From Montifringilla adamsi (taxonomy: Eukaryota > Chordata > Aves > Passeriformes > Passeridae), in NCBI GenBank assembly GCA_017590115.1, contig JAGGNK010012003.1, positions 3,735,041-3,799,040 of the forward strand: a stretch of 64,000 nucleotides of DNA, read 5' to 3'. How positions within the stretch are numbered: position 1 is the stretch's first letter; each line of letters begins with the position of its first letter. The notes under the pieces are model-generated. The model was given only the letters and a program-made list of their open reading frames with translations. It had not been told where the DNA came from and searched no databases. Both the position numbers and the translations under genes were made by a program. Positions 23,701 to 33,800 of this stretch are shown here, one piece after another.

Positions 23701-25730
23701 AAAAACAGGGTTTTTTTTCAAATCCACAAACCAAATCAGATTTCTATATTTGCCTCAGCTTTTGTTTTTGTACAACAGACTGCTCACCTGTTATCACAGC
23801 TTTACAGTTTGTTTTACTGCTCCAGAGCTGTGTCTGATAATGTATAAATACATTTGGTTGTGGCAAAAGGAGACAACTCTGCCTCTTCAGCGTGAATGAA
23901 AACTGTGAGATTAATATAGGAATTCTTCTACAGGAAGAGGAAATTATTGGTGTTATTGAAGGGATGTTTATGTGAATATAAGTGAGTTTATACTGGTAGA
24001 TGTCCCAGCACATGGTGTATGTGCTGCCCTCAGTACATGAGTAACTGGAGGAGGTATAAAGACATTTTATATACAGGGGTTAGACTAGAAAAAAAAATAA
24101 TTCTTTCTGGCTTTTTTATTCACCTCTAAACTTAGGTAAAAAAAAAAAAAAATTCCATGCTCAACTGCCTTCCCACAATGGGTTTAAAACAGAGGGTAAA
24201 TCAGCTGAGAGTCTGCCCCCAAAATATCCTCTTTGATGTAATTGCACGGGATGCAGATTGTGTGTGGGATAAGCTCCGTGTTACAGTGCTGTGACTCCAG
24301 ATCGAGACAGTGCACCGTGAAATACAACAGGGCTCATGCAGCCCCACAGCTCCCCTGGGAATGGCTGCATGCAAATAAAGCATTCTCGGGTGATGACTCG
24401 CAGTAGCGGCTGGAGCTCTCTTTCAAGTTCTCTTTCTCATTTCATGCTCTGTTCCTTTCATCCTCAGATTTTACAGAAAATATTCTCTCTTTTGGTTTTG
24501 TTAAGTGATCCAAACTTTAAGCAGCAAGTGAGGAAACCTACCATTTTAGGTTAAGATAAGCATACGAAATTGCTGTATTTCAATTACAGTAATAACCTTA
24601 AACAATTTTAAACCTCTATAAAGTGTCACAAAAGAGAAATAAGTTGGCAGAGCGAGGCATTGACACTGATGGGTGCCCACAGAAAATCTCTTACAATATC
24701 ATGTAAGGATTAACAGCTCTAATTTATGCGGTCACACAGATTTTCTTTCATGCAACTTCAGGAGGGATCTTGCCATCTGAATTGTCATGTGCCATTATCA
24801 CCCTTTAATCAGGTTATTTCGTTTTATTTGAACAGCATCAAAGAAATGCTCATGACACAGGCAGACCGGTTCAGTCAAGAAGAGGTAAGGAACTTTATTC
24901 AAAACAGGAATCCAGCTCCAGCTCCTGTTCCTGTAAGTCCTTGCCCCTCTTTAAATGCATGAATTTAGCTGAAATCCAGACTGAGAGGAGGCTGATGCCA
25001 GCTCTGGCAATTAGAAACAATTCAAAGCATCTCTTCTGAAGAGCTCCATGGCTAAATCAAAGTCAAATAGATTCTCTGGACTCCCATCCAAGTGCAAGTG
25101 TGGCCTATCTCGTGCTGTTCTTCCCCATGGGCAGCTGGGCAATTGATTTACTGGAGTCCAAGTGGATTTGGGTGGGGACTGTGTTCTGGTTTCCATTTCT
25201 GTGAGTTACGTGGTTTGAAATCTGAAATGAGGTACTGACTTGGTGGTTTGTGTGAGACTGAGCACGGATTCTGCTGGTTGGGAGGAATTTAGGGGACTTT
25301 ATTTTTCAGAAGAGGAGATGGAGTGGAGCTGGACTGTGGACAGAACAGACTACACAGTTCTAGTCAGAACAGAGACTGGACTGGACATTTATCAACCAGG
25401 GCTTACCTGGGTTTCAGGGAGAGCTCTTTTCAACAGGCAACTTGTGGGATTCTAGCAGGATTTTATTAACCACTCATGTTCCAACTCTGGTTTCAGTTTT
25501 ACCGAGCCCAAGGAAAACTCCTCCATGGTGGTTAAAGGACCAGGGCAGCAGGGAGCTGAGCTGGCTGTAAAATGAAAAGGTGCTCATGTTGCTGTCCCAG
25601 GCTGTGACACTTCTCTCTGTTTGCTTGGCAGATCAACCAGATGTTTGCTGCTTTCCCTCCAGATGTCTCTGGGAACCTTGACTATAAGAACCTCTGCTAT
25701 GTTATCACCCATGGTGAGGAGAAAGACTGA
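3532..25730 (+). CDS. MYL10: Myosin regulatory light chain, striated-muscle type (MYL10-like), 7 coding exons
   Basis: Regulatory light chain that wraps the IQ2 lever-arm segment of sarcomeric myosin II heavy chain and modulates cross-bridge kinetics. Coding exons 3532-3534, 12113-12199, 14943-15018, 16378-16482, 19883-19961, 24836-24884 and 25632-25730 join in frame (498 bases, 165 residues plus stop), the usual family length. The N-terminus is Ala/Pro/Lys-rich (APKKAKKK). Ser14 in GGSNVFSMF aligns with the MLCK-phosphorylated serine of MYL2. EF-hand 1 loop is residues 36-47 (Asp at positions 1, 5, 9 and 12), the divalent site kept in all RLCs; the later EF-hands are degenerate. MYL10 is preferred over MYL2 because of [23 protein letters not shown] and the C-terminal [13 protein letters not shown], where MYL2 typically has EMIKEAPGP, KGADPEE and [13 protein letters not shown]. 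All introns are GT-AG with phases 0,0,1,1,2,0, as in the MYL2 family. Family assignment is nearly certain, paralog assignment probable. Confidence 0.95.
5601..6370. repeat. TG-rich minisatellite
   Basis: About 770 bases of (TG)n runs punctuated by a recurrent core GACACACTGGGAGTGTCC (roughly nine copies, spaced by TG runs of variable length). Toward the right the core drifts to GACAGCCCTGAGAGTGTC and is organised in a 71-bp higher-order unit (starts 6061, 6132, 6203). The longest pure TG run is near 5716-5758. Open frames across it on both strands are low-complexity artefacts. Confidence 0.97.
6425..6557. repeat. 19-bp tandem repeat, seven units
   Basis: Units begin at 6425, 6444, 6463, 6482, 6501, 6520 and 6539, an exact 19-bp period. 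The consensus is CTGTTGAATTTTGGCCCAT with substitutions only and no indels; the last unit decays after its first ten or so bases. It starts 55 bases after the TG minisatellite ends. Confidence 0.95.
7755..7800. repeat. CCAAA simple repeat
   Basis: Imperfect tandem CCAAA/CCAAATGACA units, ending in four perfect ACCAA steps. Confidence 0.85.
8492..8535. repeat. A-rich low-complexity tract
   Basis: CAAACCAAAACCAACC followed by (CAA)n and an A run, with no G until its end. Confidence 0.8.
9630..9709 (+). mobile_element. CR1 LINE 3' tail, 5'-truncated
   Basis: Contains the block GTTCCCTCCCAACCCCAAAC followed by ATTTTATGATTCTATGAT, matching the 3' terminus of avian CR1, where 8-bp ATTCTATG repeats end the element. 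Truncation at the 5' end is typical. Diverged, so moderately old. Confidence 0.8.
11926..11969. repeat. 12-bp perfect inverted repeat in an AT-rich patch
   Basis: ATTCAATCTTAT (11926-11937) and its exact reverse complement ATAAGATTGAAT (11958-11969) flank a 20-base TA-rich loop, 143 bases upstream of exon 2. Confidence 0.8.
12113..12199 (+). CDS. MYL10: MYL10 exon 2: residues 2-30
   Basis: 87 bases, phase 0 to 0. It encodes the lysine-rich N-terminal extension, the phosphorylation segment (Ser14) and the start of the first helix ([12 protein letters not shown]). The acceptor is preceded by a pyrimidine-rich stretch ending TTACAG. The donor GAG|GTTGGT departs from consensus at +3 to +4 but is the only GT that keeps the frame into exon 3. 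Confidence 0.95.
12364..12398. repeat. TTTG/TTTC simple repeat
   Basis: GTTTGTTTGTTC passing into imperfect CTTT units. Confidence 0.75.
12497..12614. mobile_element. Decayed palindromic (MITE-like) amniote element
   Basis: Ends AGCCCTGATTCAGG (12497-12510) and CTGAACCAGGGCT (12602-12614) are near reverse complements; inside them TTGAGCACATG (12518-12528) pairs exactly with CATGTGCTCAA (12565-12575). The wording, including TTTAAAGTTAAG, resembles an old dispersed hairpin family seen widely in reptile and bird genomes. The family name is not asserted. Confidence 0.65.
14211..14278. repeat. A-rich CAAAAAAAC tract
   Basis: Runs of 7-9 A separated by CC or CCC, with almost no other bases. Confidence 0.85.
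14943..15018 (+). CDS. MYL10: MYL10 exon 3: EF-hand 1, residues 31-56 (part)
   Basis: 76 bases, phase 0 to 1. It codes [20 protein letters not shown] and TFAAL plus the first base of Gly56. The whole canonical EF-hand loop (residues 36-47) is in this exon, with Asp rather than Glu at loop position 12, as usual in RLCs and compatible with Mg2+ binding. Donor is CTAG|GTAAAC. Confidence 0.96.
15019..16377 (+). other. MYL10 intron 3 (1359 bp)
   Basis: Phase 1, donor GTAAAC, acceptor TCTGCTGCAG. Only a 17-base A run (16084-16100) stands out; short open frames inside it have no recognisable similarity. Confidence 0.8.
16084..16100. repeat. Poly-A run (17 bases)
   Basis: Uninterrupted A tract in intron 3. 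No retrocopy is recognised upstream of it. Confidence 0.85.
16378..16482 (+). CDS. MYL10: MYL10 exon 4: residues 56-91, linker and second EF-hand region
   Basis: 105 bases, phase 1 to 1, the size expected for this exon in MYL2-type genes. It encodes [19 protein letters not shown] then [15 protein letters not shown]. The [13 protein letters not shown] helix is nearly invariant in sarcomeric RLCs. The ELEDMV segment points to MYL10 rather than MYL2. Donor is AAAG|GTAAGT. Confidence 0.97.
16483..19882 (+). other. MYL10 intron 4 (3400 bp)
   Basis: Phase 1, donor GTAAGT, acceptor TTAATTTTAG. It contains a CT-rich tract at 17710-17757 with a 16-base duplication. The stretch 18570-18750 is open in one plus frame for 60 codons, but I recognise nothing in it. 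No other feature seen. Confidence 0.8.
17710..17757. repeat. CT-rich tract with internal duplication
   Basis: CTTCCTCCTCTCCCCT occurs twice in tandem, followed by CTTCCCCC; almost purely pyrimidine. Confidence 0.8.
19883..19961 (+). CDS. MYL10: MYL10 exon 5: residues 91-117 (part), third EF-hand region
   Basis: 79 bases, phase 1 to 2. It encodes the end of Gly91, [25 protein letters not shown] and two bases of Tyr117. The loop [12 protein letters not shown] has lost canonical ligands, as in all RLCs. Arg112 lies at a position that varies among RLCs. Donor is TA|GTAAGT. Confidence 0.96.
22143..22180. repeat. Ancient hairpin-family relic
   Basis: CTCAGCTGGTGTAAACTGGGG (one base trimmed: TCAGCTGGTGTAAACTGGGG) resembles one arm of an old palindromic amniote repeat whose other arm reads TTTACACCAGCTGAGGAT. 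A related arm is at 60195-60212. Only one arm is preserved here. Confidence 0.5.
22581..22620. repeat. TG and GGTTT simple repeats
   Basis: (GT)7 passing into GGGGGG and three GGTTT units. An A-rich run follows at 22671-22692. Confidence 0.85.
24138..24152. repeat. Poly-A run (15 bases)
   Basis: Uninterrupted A tract in intron 5. Confidence 0.8.
24836..24884 (+). CDS. MYL10: MYL10 exon 6: residues 117-133
   Basis: 49 bases, phase 2 to 0. It completes Tyr117 and encodes [16 protein letters not shown]. The [10 protein letters not shown] helix is conserved in sarcomeric RLCs. Donor is GAAGAG|GTAAGG. Confidence 0.96.
24885..25631 (+). other. MYL10 intron 6 (747 bp)
   Basis: Phase 0, donor GTAAGG, acceptor TTGCTTGGCAG. 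Nothing else is recognised in it. Confidence 0.8.
25632..25730 (+). CDS. MYL10: MYL10 exon 7: residues 134-165 and stop
   Basis: 99 coding bases ending in TGA (25728-25730). It encodes [20 protein letters not shown] followed by [12 protein letters not shown]. The Cys-Tyr-Val before ITHGEEKD separates this gene from MYL2 (Val-His-Ile/Val). A short 3'UTR follows. Confidence 0.97.
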   Translation: MNQMFAAFPPDVSGNLDYKNLCYVITHGEEKD

Positions 25731-25839
25731 GCAAAGAGAGGAGCTTCTCCTGTGCTGATGCACCCAGTTATTTCATGATGCACAAGACAAAGGGCTAAGC
25801 ATCCACGATGTGAAGCCACGTGGTCATTGGAAGACAACC

Positions 25840-25845
25840 AATAAA
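25840..25845 (+). promoter_or_regulatory. Poly(A) signal of MYL10
   Basis: AATAAA lies 110 bases after the stop codon, giving a 3'UTR of about 130-140 bases (25731 to about 25865), as expected for a compact muscle light-chain transcript. A second AATAAA at 26175-26180 could serve as a distal site. Confidence 0.8.
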
Positions 25846-25865
25846 ATAATTGAAAATAGATTAAA

Positions 25866-28800
25866 GTTATTTAATGCTCCTGTTTTTACGAAATATCAAA
25901 ATACCAATTTTGTGAGGATTTTTTCCCCCCATCTTTTTTTTCCTGTCAGTGGTTTGAAATGGTATTTTCTTGATGAACTGGTGCTTTTGTGATTTATTGA
26001 CAAACCTAATGTTCACCAGATGGTCCATTGGGCACTGCAGTCTTACTTAACCTCTTGTCTTTTATATGTAAGCTCCATGTATTAATTGAGAATTCCTCTA
26101 GCTTATTGCACCAGGAAGAGTGTCTGGCAAATAGATTTATGTTCCATTCCACAGCCCCTAGCAATGGAAGTGTAAATAAAACAATCTTAAGTTCTTGTGA
26201 ATATGCAATATGCCCTTTCCATCTCAGTGATGTGGCCAGTTCCTGAAACCACTTGACTCATTTGCTTTGGTGCAAAAGAGCAGAAATAGTGGAATATTGG
26301 CTGTTTTTCTCATAGTAAAGTTCACCTAGGTGCACCGAGAATGCAGGAATAATTAATTTCCTCCTTCAGAGACATCTTTATTACTTGGAGGAGGTTGTCC
26401 ATGACACAATAGTAACACTTGGTCTGTCACCTTTGGCCATCACCTTTGGGTTTCAGGTGAGACACACACACCAGGGATGTGTTTGGCCAAAGATCATCGA
26501 GTCTAGGGACAAAGAGAACAATTTGGGAACTGCAGCCCATGAAAGCAGATTACCTCTCACTTCTCCAAGCCAAGAGCAGCCTGGTTTTTAAATGGGCTAC
26601 AGTTTCTTGTATGTAGACTTCTAGGAACAGGACATATTCTGCCTATGTGGAATATTGCATGAACACTTCCTGCGTGGGAGGCAGAAGGATGCTGCAGCCA
26701 AAGGAAAACAAGCTTCTGCTGTTTTAACAGCTCATGAAAATGCTTTCCTTGTGCATCAGTGCTGCTGGAGCCACAGTCCCACAGACACTGAGAGGAAGAA
26801 ACAAGCCACTTATTTTCTGTTTCCATCTTCTTAGGCTTTGTAGGAAGAGAACTTGAGGGCAATGTGCTGAATTCTGCCCTCATCAAGAGGGGCAGAAATT
26901 CCATGAGAAAGCTCTAACATCTGTGTGACTCAGGGATGTGACATTCACCCCTACCTGCATTTTCTATTGTTCCAGCAAAATTCTGCACTCTGCACTTCAG
27001 TAATAGAGAACAACTGGAGTGAGAAGGCTCTTAGCACACAGAGGATTAATAAAATAAACCTCCTCTTGCCCCTGTGTGCAGGAGCTGTGTGAACCTTCCT
27101 GCACCAGCACTGTTTTTCCAGTACAACAAGTTGGTTCCCAATTGTATCCAGTAGGAATTATCTCTTTAAAATATATCAGTGGACACAGCTGGGGCAAAAT
27201 TCACTCCTTTCCTGCAGGAATCTTGCTGAAGATGTGGAGAAGGCTTTAGCACTTCTTGCCACCTGTTCCTGTCACCCAGGGCTCTCCCTCCCAACACAGT
27301 GAGCAGCCTCACTGGGCTTTGGTGACTCAGAAATCTTCTTGCAGTGCAAGAGCCCACACGACCTGTCCTTCCACCTCCTGAGCTTTCCTGGACAAGCCCA
27401 GCTTTTACAACTGTTTTTTCTCCCCAGAATGTTTTTCCTCACAGTTTGTGACCACTGTCCATGGGATGGGGTTGTAGATTGGCAGTGGGAGTGCATGGAG
27501 ATTGAGGATTTTCTGTTGGCACAATCAAAAAGGTGATTTATGTACAGGCTTCTGCTTTAGGCTCTTCCGCAGATCCAAGCAAGTGACAGCTCCTCTCAGC
27601 AAAGAACTGAGCTGCTCATGGGGATGGATGTTTCATTTGCAGACCTAATATGGAAATTTTTTGACAGGTGGGTCTGTAAAATGCTCTTTTGTGGCACAAA
27701 CACATGTACAAAGTGTCATGCTACCTTGCATAAGCCCCACAAAATCACATTCCCCACCAAGTGGGTACTGAGCTGAAGTCACTCAGGCATCAGATGTCAG
27801 ACAGTGCTTATGGTTTTTACAGTGTGTGAAGATTTCAGAATGAGGCTGAAGACGAGATGAAACAGCACTCAGGCTTACCTTTGGCCTTCAATCTAGAGAG
27901 ATTTACTTTTCCTCATGCAAGCTGGTAGGCAAAAACTTGGAGGATAATGCTCTTGAAAGATGAGGTCACACTTTTCCATCAAAGCACAGTTTTTGATGAG
28001 TCCTTTTTCATCTGTAACTGTTGCATGACTTCTTCCAGTGCAGCTTCTGTGACTTCTCAGGCTGATGGGAGTCTGGTCTGAGCAGTTCCACATTCTCCCC
28101 TTCCCCTGGCTGCACCCCCTCCCTCCCTCCTCAGCACTAGGGCTCAAACACACACAGCAGGTGCTGACTGAGAAGAAACCTCTTTGCTCCCTAAATTTCC
28201 TTTCTAGACTCTGGGAGCTGACATCCCTCCCTCTTTAGTTGTGCCCTGTTTGGATCTTGCTGAGGTCACTTCACCTTGCCCTGCTGCAGACTCCCTCACG
28301 CCTGCAGATGGGGCAGGAGCAGGGAGCTGTGGGGAGGATGGAAAGCAGGACCACCTGAACGTGGATTAGGTTAAGCCAGGCTTTACCATGAGGAGAGGTT
28401 TAGTTTGGATTGCAATTTTGAAGCAAATCACTTGATTACTCTTACTTACCTTGAGCAACCTGGGTAACTTTTTTGGAGGAAGCTAAACCAAAGGCTGTGC
28501 TTGGAATTCAGTCCAAATTCCCTTTGGTTCCTGGTGGGACCAAACCAGGGTGCAGCTGTGATGCCCTGCAGCACCAAACAGTGAAGCACCACCAGGGTGC
28601 TCCCAACCACCAGAGCTCTGCAGACCCTCTGAAGTGGTTTGTGGCTGTGCAAAGCCCCGGGTTCCATCTGACCCTGTGTGCCTTCAGGCTTTTTGCAGTT
28701 CTGCTCCTTCCTTGTTGCTGCACTTTTATCTTGGTTCAAAACCCGTTTCTTACTTTTTTTTTCTGTCTGTTACCCCAGAATTATGGCACTTCAAGGGCAG

Positions 28801-29600
28801 TGCAGTTGAGGAGCCTGTTGCAGAATGCTTGAGGAGATCTTTGGACTGGGCTATGCCACCAACTTGGTCGTACCTTGGACCCTCGGACCATCATGCAAGA
28901 CAAATTGGGGTTGTCATGCTCCCTCTTCCATAAAGGGAAAGGACAAGTGTTCATATAAGCATCATGAAAATATTCAAAATTCAAAAAAAGCCTGTATCAA
29001 CCCCAATTTCATTTCAATCCCCACTTTCATAGGGAGACATGGGGCTGTGCTCATGGGGTTTGGATGCAGATTCAAATAACCAAAGGGAACAAAGAGCTCC
29101 GATTAATTCCACAAAACAGATTTTCACCAAGCATCATTAAAACAATCAGATGGGAAATGAACTTGCATGAACCCTGGCAGTTGCTCTTCAGTGTCAGCCC
29201 TTTCACAAACAATTACTATTTGGATGGGAAAAAACAAAGAAGCAGGGTAGAATTGATAATGTATTTTATTAACTCTTGCAAGTTTAATCCCATAAACCTT
29301 TCTGAAACCTTGTGAAAGGGGAAAGCAGCCTTTGAAATAGACTGCAGAGAAAGATTCTCATGAGTTCCCCCAGTTTGTTGTTCTGCTTAGAGGCAGGATT
29401 GTTGTTACAAACGTTTGTCTGACCTGTCTAAACTTTGTAGGTAGCCTCAAGTCCAAAGCTAACCTTAGATTTATGCATTTTTTCCCCCTAACCTAAATCT
29501 TTCTGTCTGCAAATTAAGCCAATTTCATCCTTTGCATCCTCTCTGTAATGACGTTAGCACAGTGGAAGCCTGTTTAGTTTTCTTTTTTCAATATTCTTTT
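25866..29600. other. Downstream intergenic DNA, no gene recognised
   Basis: Only short open frames without motifs. A distal poly(A) signal at 26175 may still belong to MYL10. GTAAG-type donor words occur on the minus strand (for example at 28441-28450) but no matching conserved exon is visible. Confidence 0.5.
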
Positions 29601-30850
29601 TTCAACTTTTCCTCCCAGTAATCTTTTCTCCACTCCTAATTTTTCTTGCTCTCTTTAGGATTACCTTCAATTTGTGCATATTTTGTTTTTAAACATTGTA
29701 TGCCAACTTGGACACAAAATTCCAGCACCAGCAAGATTGGAATAATTATTTCAGAGGTTGGTTGTCTGTAAAAAGCCAAACAAACCAATCCCCCCCTCTG
29801 TGATTCAGCAGCACTGAAGGTTATGAATGTTTCTAGGCAATGTGGGTAGAAGTTTATTCCAGACCTCTCTTCCTTAATAACTGCTTGTTTCTGATCCCCC
29901 TGTAGCTTCTTCTCTCTATCCCAGAAAGTTCCTCAGATCTGATTCCCTCTGCCTCTGTTACCTTGGTAAGGTGCCAGCAGGGGTTATCTGAGGACATACC
30001 TTGAATTTTCAAGAATGTTAACGAGGTGTAGATTGTCTGGAGCCTCCTTTTTCTATTTGAAAACAATGCCAAGAGCATTTAACATTTTCATCAATGATCT
30101 GGGTGATGGGACTGAGTGCAACAAATCCATGTTCTTCCCAGCAGTGTCCATGCACAGGATGAGGCAATGGACATGCTGGAATAAGGAAAACCCCTTTAAA
30201 CTCTTGGACTGTGAACATGATCAGATATCAGAACAGCTCAGCCAGATAGGTTGTGGAGCTCCCAAATGTTGCTGGAGATATCCCAAACCCAGCTGGATTT
30301 GGCCCTGGGAATCCTGGTGCTGCTCTGAGCAGGAGGTTTGGTCTGGACAATCCCCTGTGGTGCCTTCCCACTGCAAACCCCTGAGATGCTGATGTAACAC
30401 GTGTCAGCACTGTTAGCACAGCCCAGGGGACACTGCCCTTGCTCTGGGGTGACACCTGATCCATCTGTGCTGCACTTTGAACCCCAGATCCCCCCTAAGC
30501 AGCTCCACCCTGACCAATTACTGACCATTACTCCTTGGATTTTACTTTCTTCTAACATGTAACAACCTGCACTGATCATTAATTCCTTCTCATTAGCTTT
30601 CTTTCTCCTTTAATTTAAAGCTGTTCTGAATTCTATCCCAATCCTCCAAACTCCACATAAACTGCCTTAGCTTACAGCCCACCATCTGAAATTTTTGTAT
30701 GTTCTCTGTCTCACCCTCCAAAATGTTAATATTGAACAGTATTTGATCCTAGGATAGTCTCATCCTCCTCCTTTTCCTTCTCCTTTGTCGTCTTAAAATG
30801 ATTTTATCAATGATAATTCACATTGGACATGCTTTAACTGTACTCAGGGG
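29600..30850 (-). mobile_element. Old CR1 LINE fragment on the minus strand, interrupted by a younger insertion
   Basis: Read on the minus strand, 30700-30750 gives a degenerate ILFNINILEG, recalling the CR1 reverse-transcriptase motif LFNIFINDLE, and 29690-29770 gives GGAATTTTGTGTCCAAGTTGG, reduced here to its key match with the CR1 3' region text 'GTATTGTGTCCAGTTCTGGG'. The two parts are in the right order for one element. A plus-strand CR1 (30015-30395) lies between them. Heavily mutated, no usable frame. Confidence 0.6.
30015..30395 (+). mobile_element. CR1 LINE fragment with RT motif joined to 3' region
   Basis: Positions 30078-30119 translate to FNIFINDLGDGTEC, a hallmark of the CR1 ORF2 reverse transcriptase. 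From about 30138 the text matches the CR1 3' region (CAGGATGAGGCAATGG; AGGTTGTGGAGCTCCC; CTGGACAATCCCCTGTGG). The polymerase segment and the 3' region are far apart in a full CR1, so this copy carries an internal deletion. It lacks a clean ATTCTATG tail. Confidence 0.75.
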
Positions 30851-33800
30851 CACTGGTCTTTAACCTGCCTGCAGCTACAGAGAAAGTTCTGCACCTTTGG
30901 GCCTCACCTCATTTCCTCCTCAGTCTGTTTGAATTCAGCTGGTCACCAGCAGGATGTCCACGAGCCACATCTCTCTGAGCCAGCCTGTGACAATGCCCAA
31001 GGAGAGAGGACTTCCCACTGTGAATGGGCAAAAAACAACTTCAGTGCAGCTGGGTTAAATGCAAGAGTAAATCCACTTGGATTCCTGGAGGGGAGCCCAT
31101 GGCTTGTTTCAGAAAATCTCCAAATCCCAGGGATTGTGAACCCAGGACATGAGCTCCCAGCTGATGAAGGAACACTCCTGGGATGCTGGTGCTGTGCAGA
31201 GCTGTCTGTCCAGCTGCAGCACCTGAGGGCCCTTCCCTGCTATGGAGCCCCTTTCCAAACTCAAGAGTTTTGGAGCCATAGAAAGGAGCCAGCATCTGGT
31301 CCTTGAAGCAAATGTGGGCACAGTATTTGAAACAACAGTTTCCTGACGTACAGATCTGGGAAGTTTTATCAGGGTTATGGAACTTGGGGGATTCTCACGA
31401 GTATTGACTTCACTTTGGCCACTTGGATGTGGTGGGTTTTCAAGGGGGTTCCTCTCTGCAGGAGTTCTCTTCAGAGGCTGAAGGGAGAGAGGTCCTTGAA
31501 CAGGGATTTTGTGGCGCTTAAGCTCCTCTCTCCTCTGATTCAGCCCCTGCAAGCATCTGTCCAACCCCACTGGTTGTAAAGCAGGAGCCCAGGAATGCTA
31601 ACTCAGGTATTTGGGGTCAAGCATGGCAATACCTCCTTGAGTCCTTATCTGGTGAACTGTTGCCATTTGTTACTGTACCTTTCAGTTTAAATAATTGCTT
31701 AATGTGCCTGTTGACCTGAGAATCGTAAATTTTTTTGCAAAATATACGAGTAAGCTTGTGTTTGGTCAGCTGCTTCAGCAGGAATACAGAGCTCAGATGC
31801 CAAGACAGGCAGGAATTTTTTTTTTTTATAATGACTAAAAGACAGCAGCTGCCCTTTCCTGGGGTAAGAGGACTTATGTAAAAGTGAGGGGAGATCCAAA
31901 CAGCCTTGTCCCTTTAAGGTTTGTAAGCTGCAGGTACCACCACAGCTGTGATGAGTAGAAAGTTCATGACCAGAGAGGAGGGTGGGATGGGGAGAGGCTT
32001 CCTCTAACAGGCCAGAAAGAGATAAATCTCCATGAACTTCCTGGTAAGACAGTGCCTTTAAGATATCAATGTAAAAAGTATGCAGATTAAATAGCAGCCA
32101 GAGTTGTTTCTGGTTTTTTTTTTGTAGAACAGGCATTAGCCAGTTTCAGGAAGGATCGTGCCCCTCCCCAGCCAGGCTGAGTGCAAAGGCTGTGACAGAA
32201 CCTAATGCTTGGAAAAATAATACTGGTGTGAACCAAGTGCTGAAGCAGTACAAGTATCCATATTTTGTCTGGAATTGCAAAAAGCCTTGTGGAAATACCA
32301 GTGATTTATTTTTAAATTGGTGTTACAGTTCATCCAGCTTTGTACAAACAGGTAATGCTGAAATACAGTGTGTTACTGCCCTGGAAAAGGTGGAAAAATC
32401 CAGTTTTGTTCCAAGGTGAAACACGTATGTGGCAGTGTGGGCAGACCCCTGAGGCTGTCGCAGCCTGGCTGCTGGCAGCCACCCCCAGTGTCCTCTCTGC
32501 TGTGGCACCAAATGCCACCAGGTTTTACCTTCCCACACTGAGCTACAGCCACCAGCTGAGGGCTCTGGCCAGGGCCCCTCTCCCTGAGGTGAATGTGAGC
32601 TTTTCCACCTGCATTTTTACATTAAACTGCTGCCTCATGAGTCCATGTGAAATATTTTCAGGTTTGCCAAATTCAAATCCCGATTTGTTAAATACTGTAA
32701 TGCCTTTGAGCTGCTGCTGAAGACAACTGGCAAGTATTTAATGCAACGTGTTTGAAACCTCTTTCTTAGCTCCAGTGTTTCTGTACCTTGGGAGAAAAAA
32801 CACGGGGAGGCAGCAGGAGCTGTCCCACAGCTGGAGCTCCTCCAGCCCCACAGGTTCATTAACAGAGGGCTGTTAATGCCAAGGGGCTGCCCTGCCCCAA
32901 GGGAGCTGCCAGGGAGGATGAGGAGGGCTCATCCCAGGGCTGCTCCATGTCCTGCCCTGGCCCTGCTGCCCCTGCTCCAGCCCAGCCCAGGTGGAGCTGA
33001 GGCCTTGGCATGCCAAGGTAAGCCGGTGTTTTTTTCCAAGGAGGATTTTAATTAGGGGGTTGGAGGCCTTGGAACAGCCCTGGGATTGTGCCTGGGGAAT
33101 GGGTTCTTTGGGGAGGAGGGACGGGAAGGTTGTGGGGGTTTTGTTGTTTTGTCTTCCCTTGGCTGTGAGTGACTTTCAGTGCCCTGTTTAGTCAGCTGTA
33201 GCTGATTATATAAAGTAACCCCCTGGCTTTTCATATAACACAGAAAGCTTATCACCTTTTCCAGCCTACAAGACTCATTAAAGTCTCTGGAAAAACAACC
33301 ACCTGCTTTTACTGCTGGAGATCTCCTGTGTTTTGTGCCTGCTGGGATGGGTGAAGCCCTGGGGTGCTGGGCAGTGTGTCCTCATGGCAGGGCCTCTCCA
33401 GGCTGCCTGGCCGTGTACCTGGCTGAAGGAGGAAAAAAAAAAATCCTTATTTTTATTCCAGATGGATCCCTCTAGTTATGTTTAAATCTCCAGGTAAAAT
33501 AGTGCAGAAAATGGAGCTGAGCTCCTCAAAGGCCTGCTGTCATTGGTTTTCCATGTCAGGACTGGGAGGAAAAGAAGAGACCTGGGCCAGTTTAACTGCT
33601 GTGGGTATTGGTGGCATTCTGTGGAAGGGCTGATGTGAGAAACAGGATTTTTGGCGCTTTTGTTGCATTCAGTGTAGTGAGGGATAGACCAGAGGCCACT
33701 TCAGACCTGTGAACTACTTCCTTGAAGAGGTCACCCCTCCTCTCATGACCGCTGTGTTGGTGGCTAAATTTGCCAAATAACTCCGGTATATTGAACGTGT

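Larger units (their letters stand above)
19962..24835 (+). other. MYL10 intron 5 (4874 bp)
   Basis: Phase 2, donor GTAAGT, acceptor TTTGAACAG. It contains an ancient repeat relic (22143-22180), TG/GGTTT tracts (22581-22620), A runs (22671-22692, 24138-24152) and, at 24335-24376, a 9-bp inverted repeat overlapping an octamer motif ATGCAAAT. No coding exon recognised. Confidence 0.8.
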
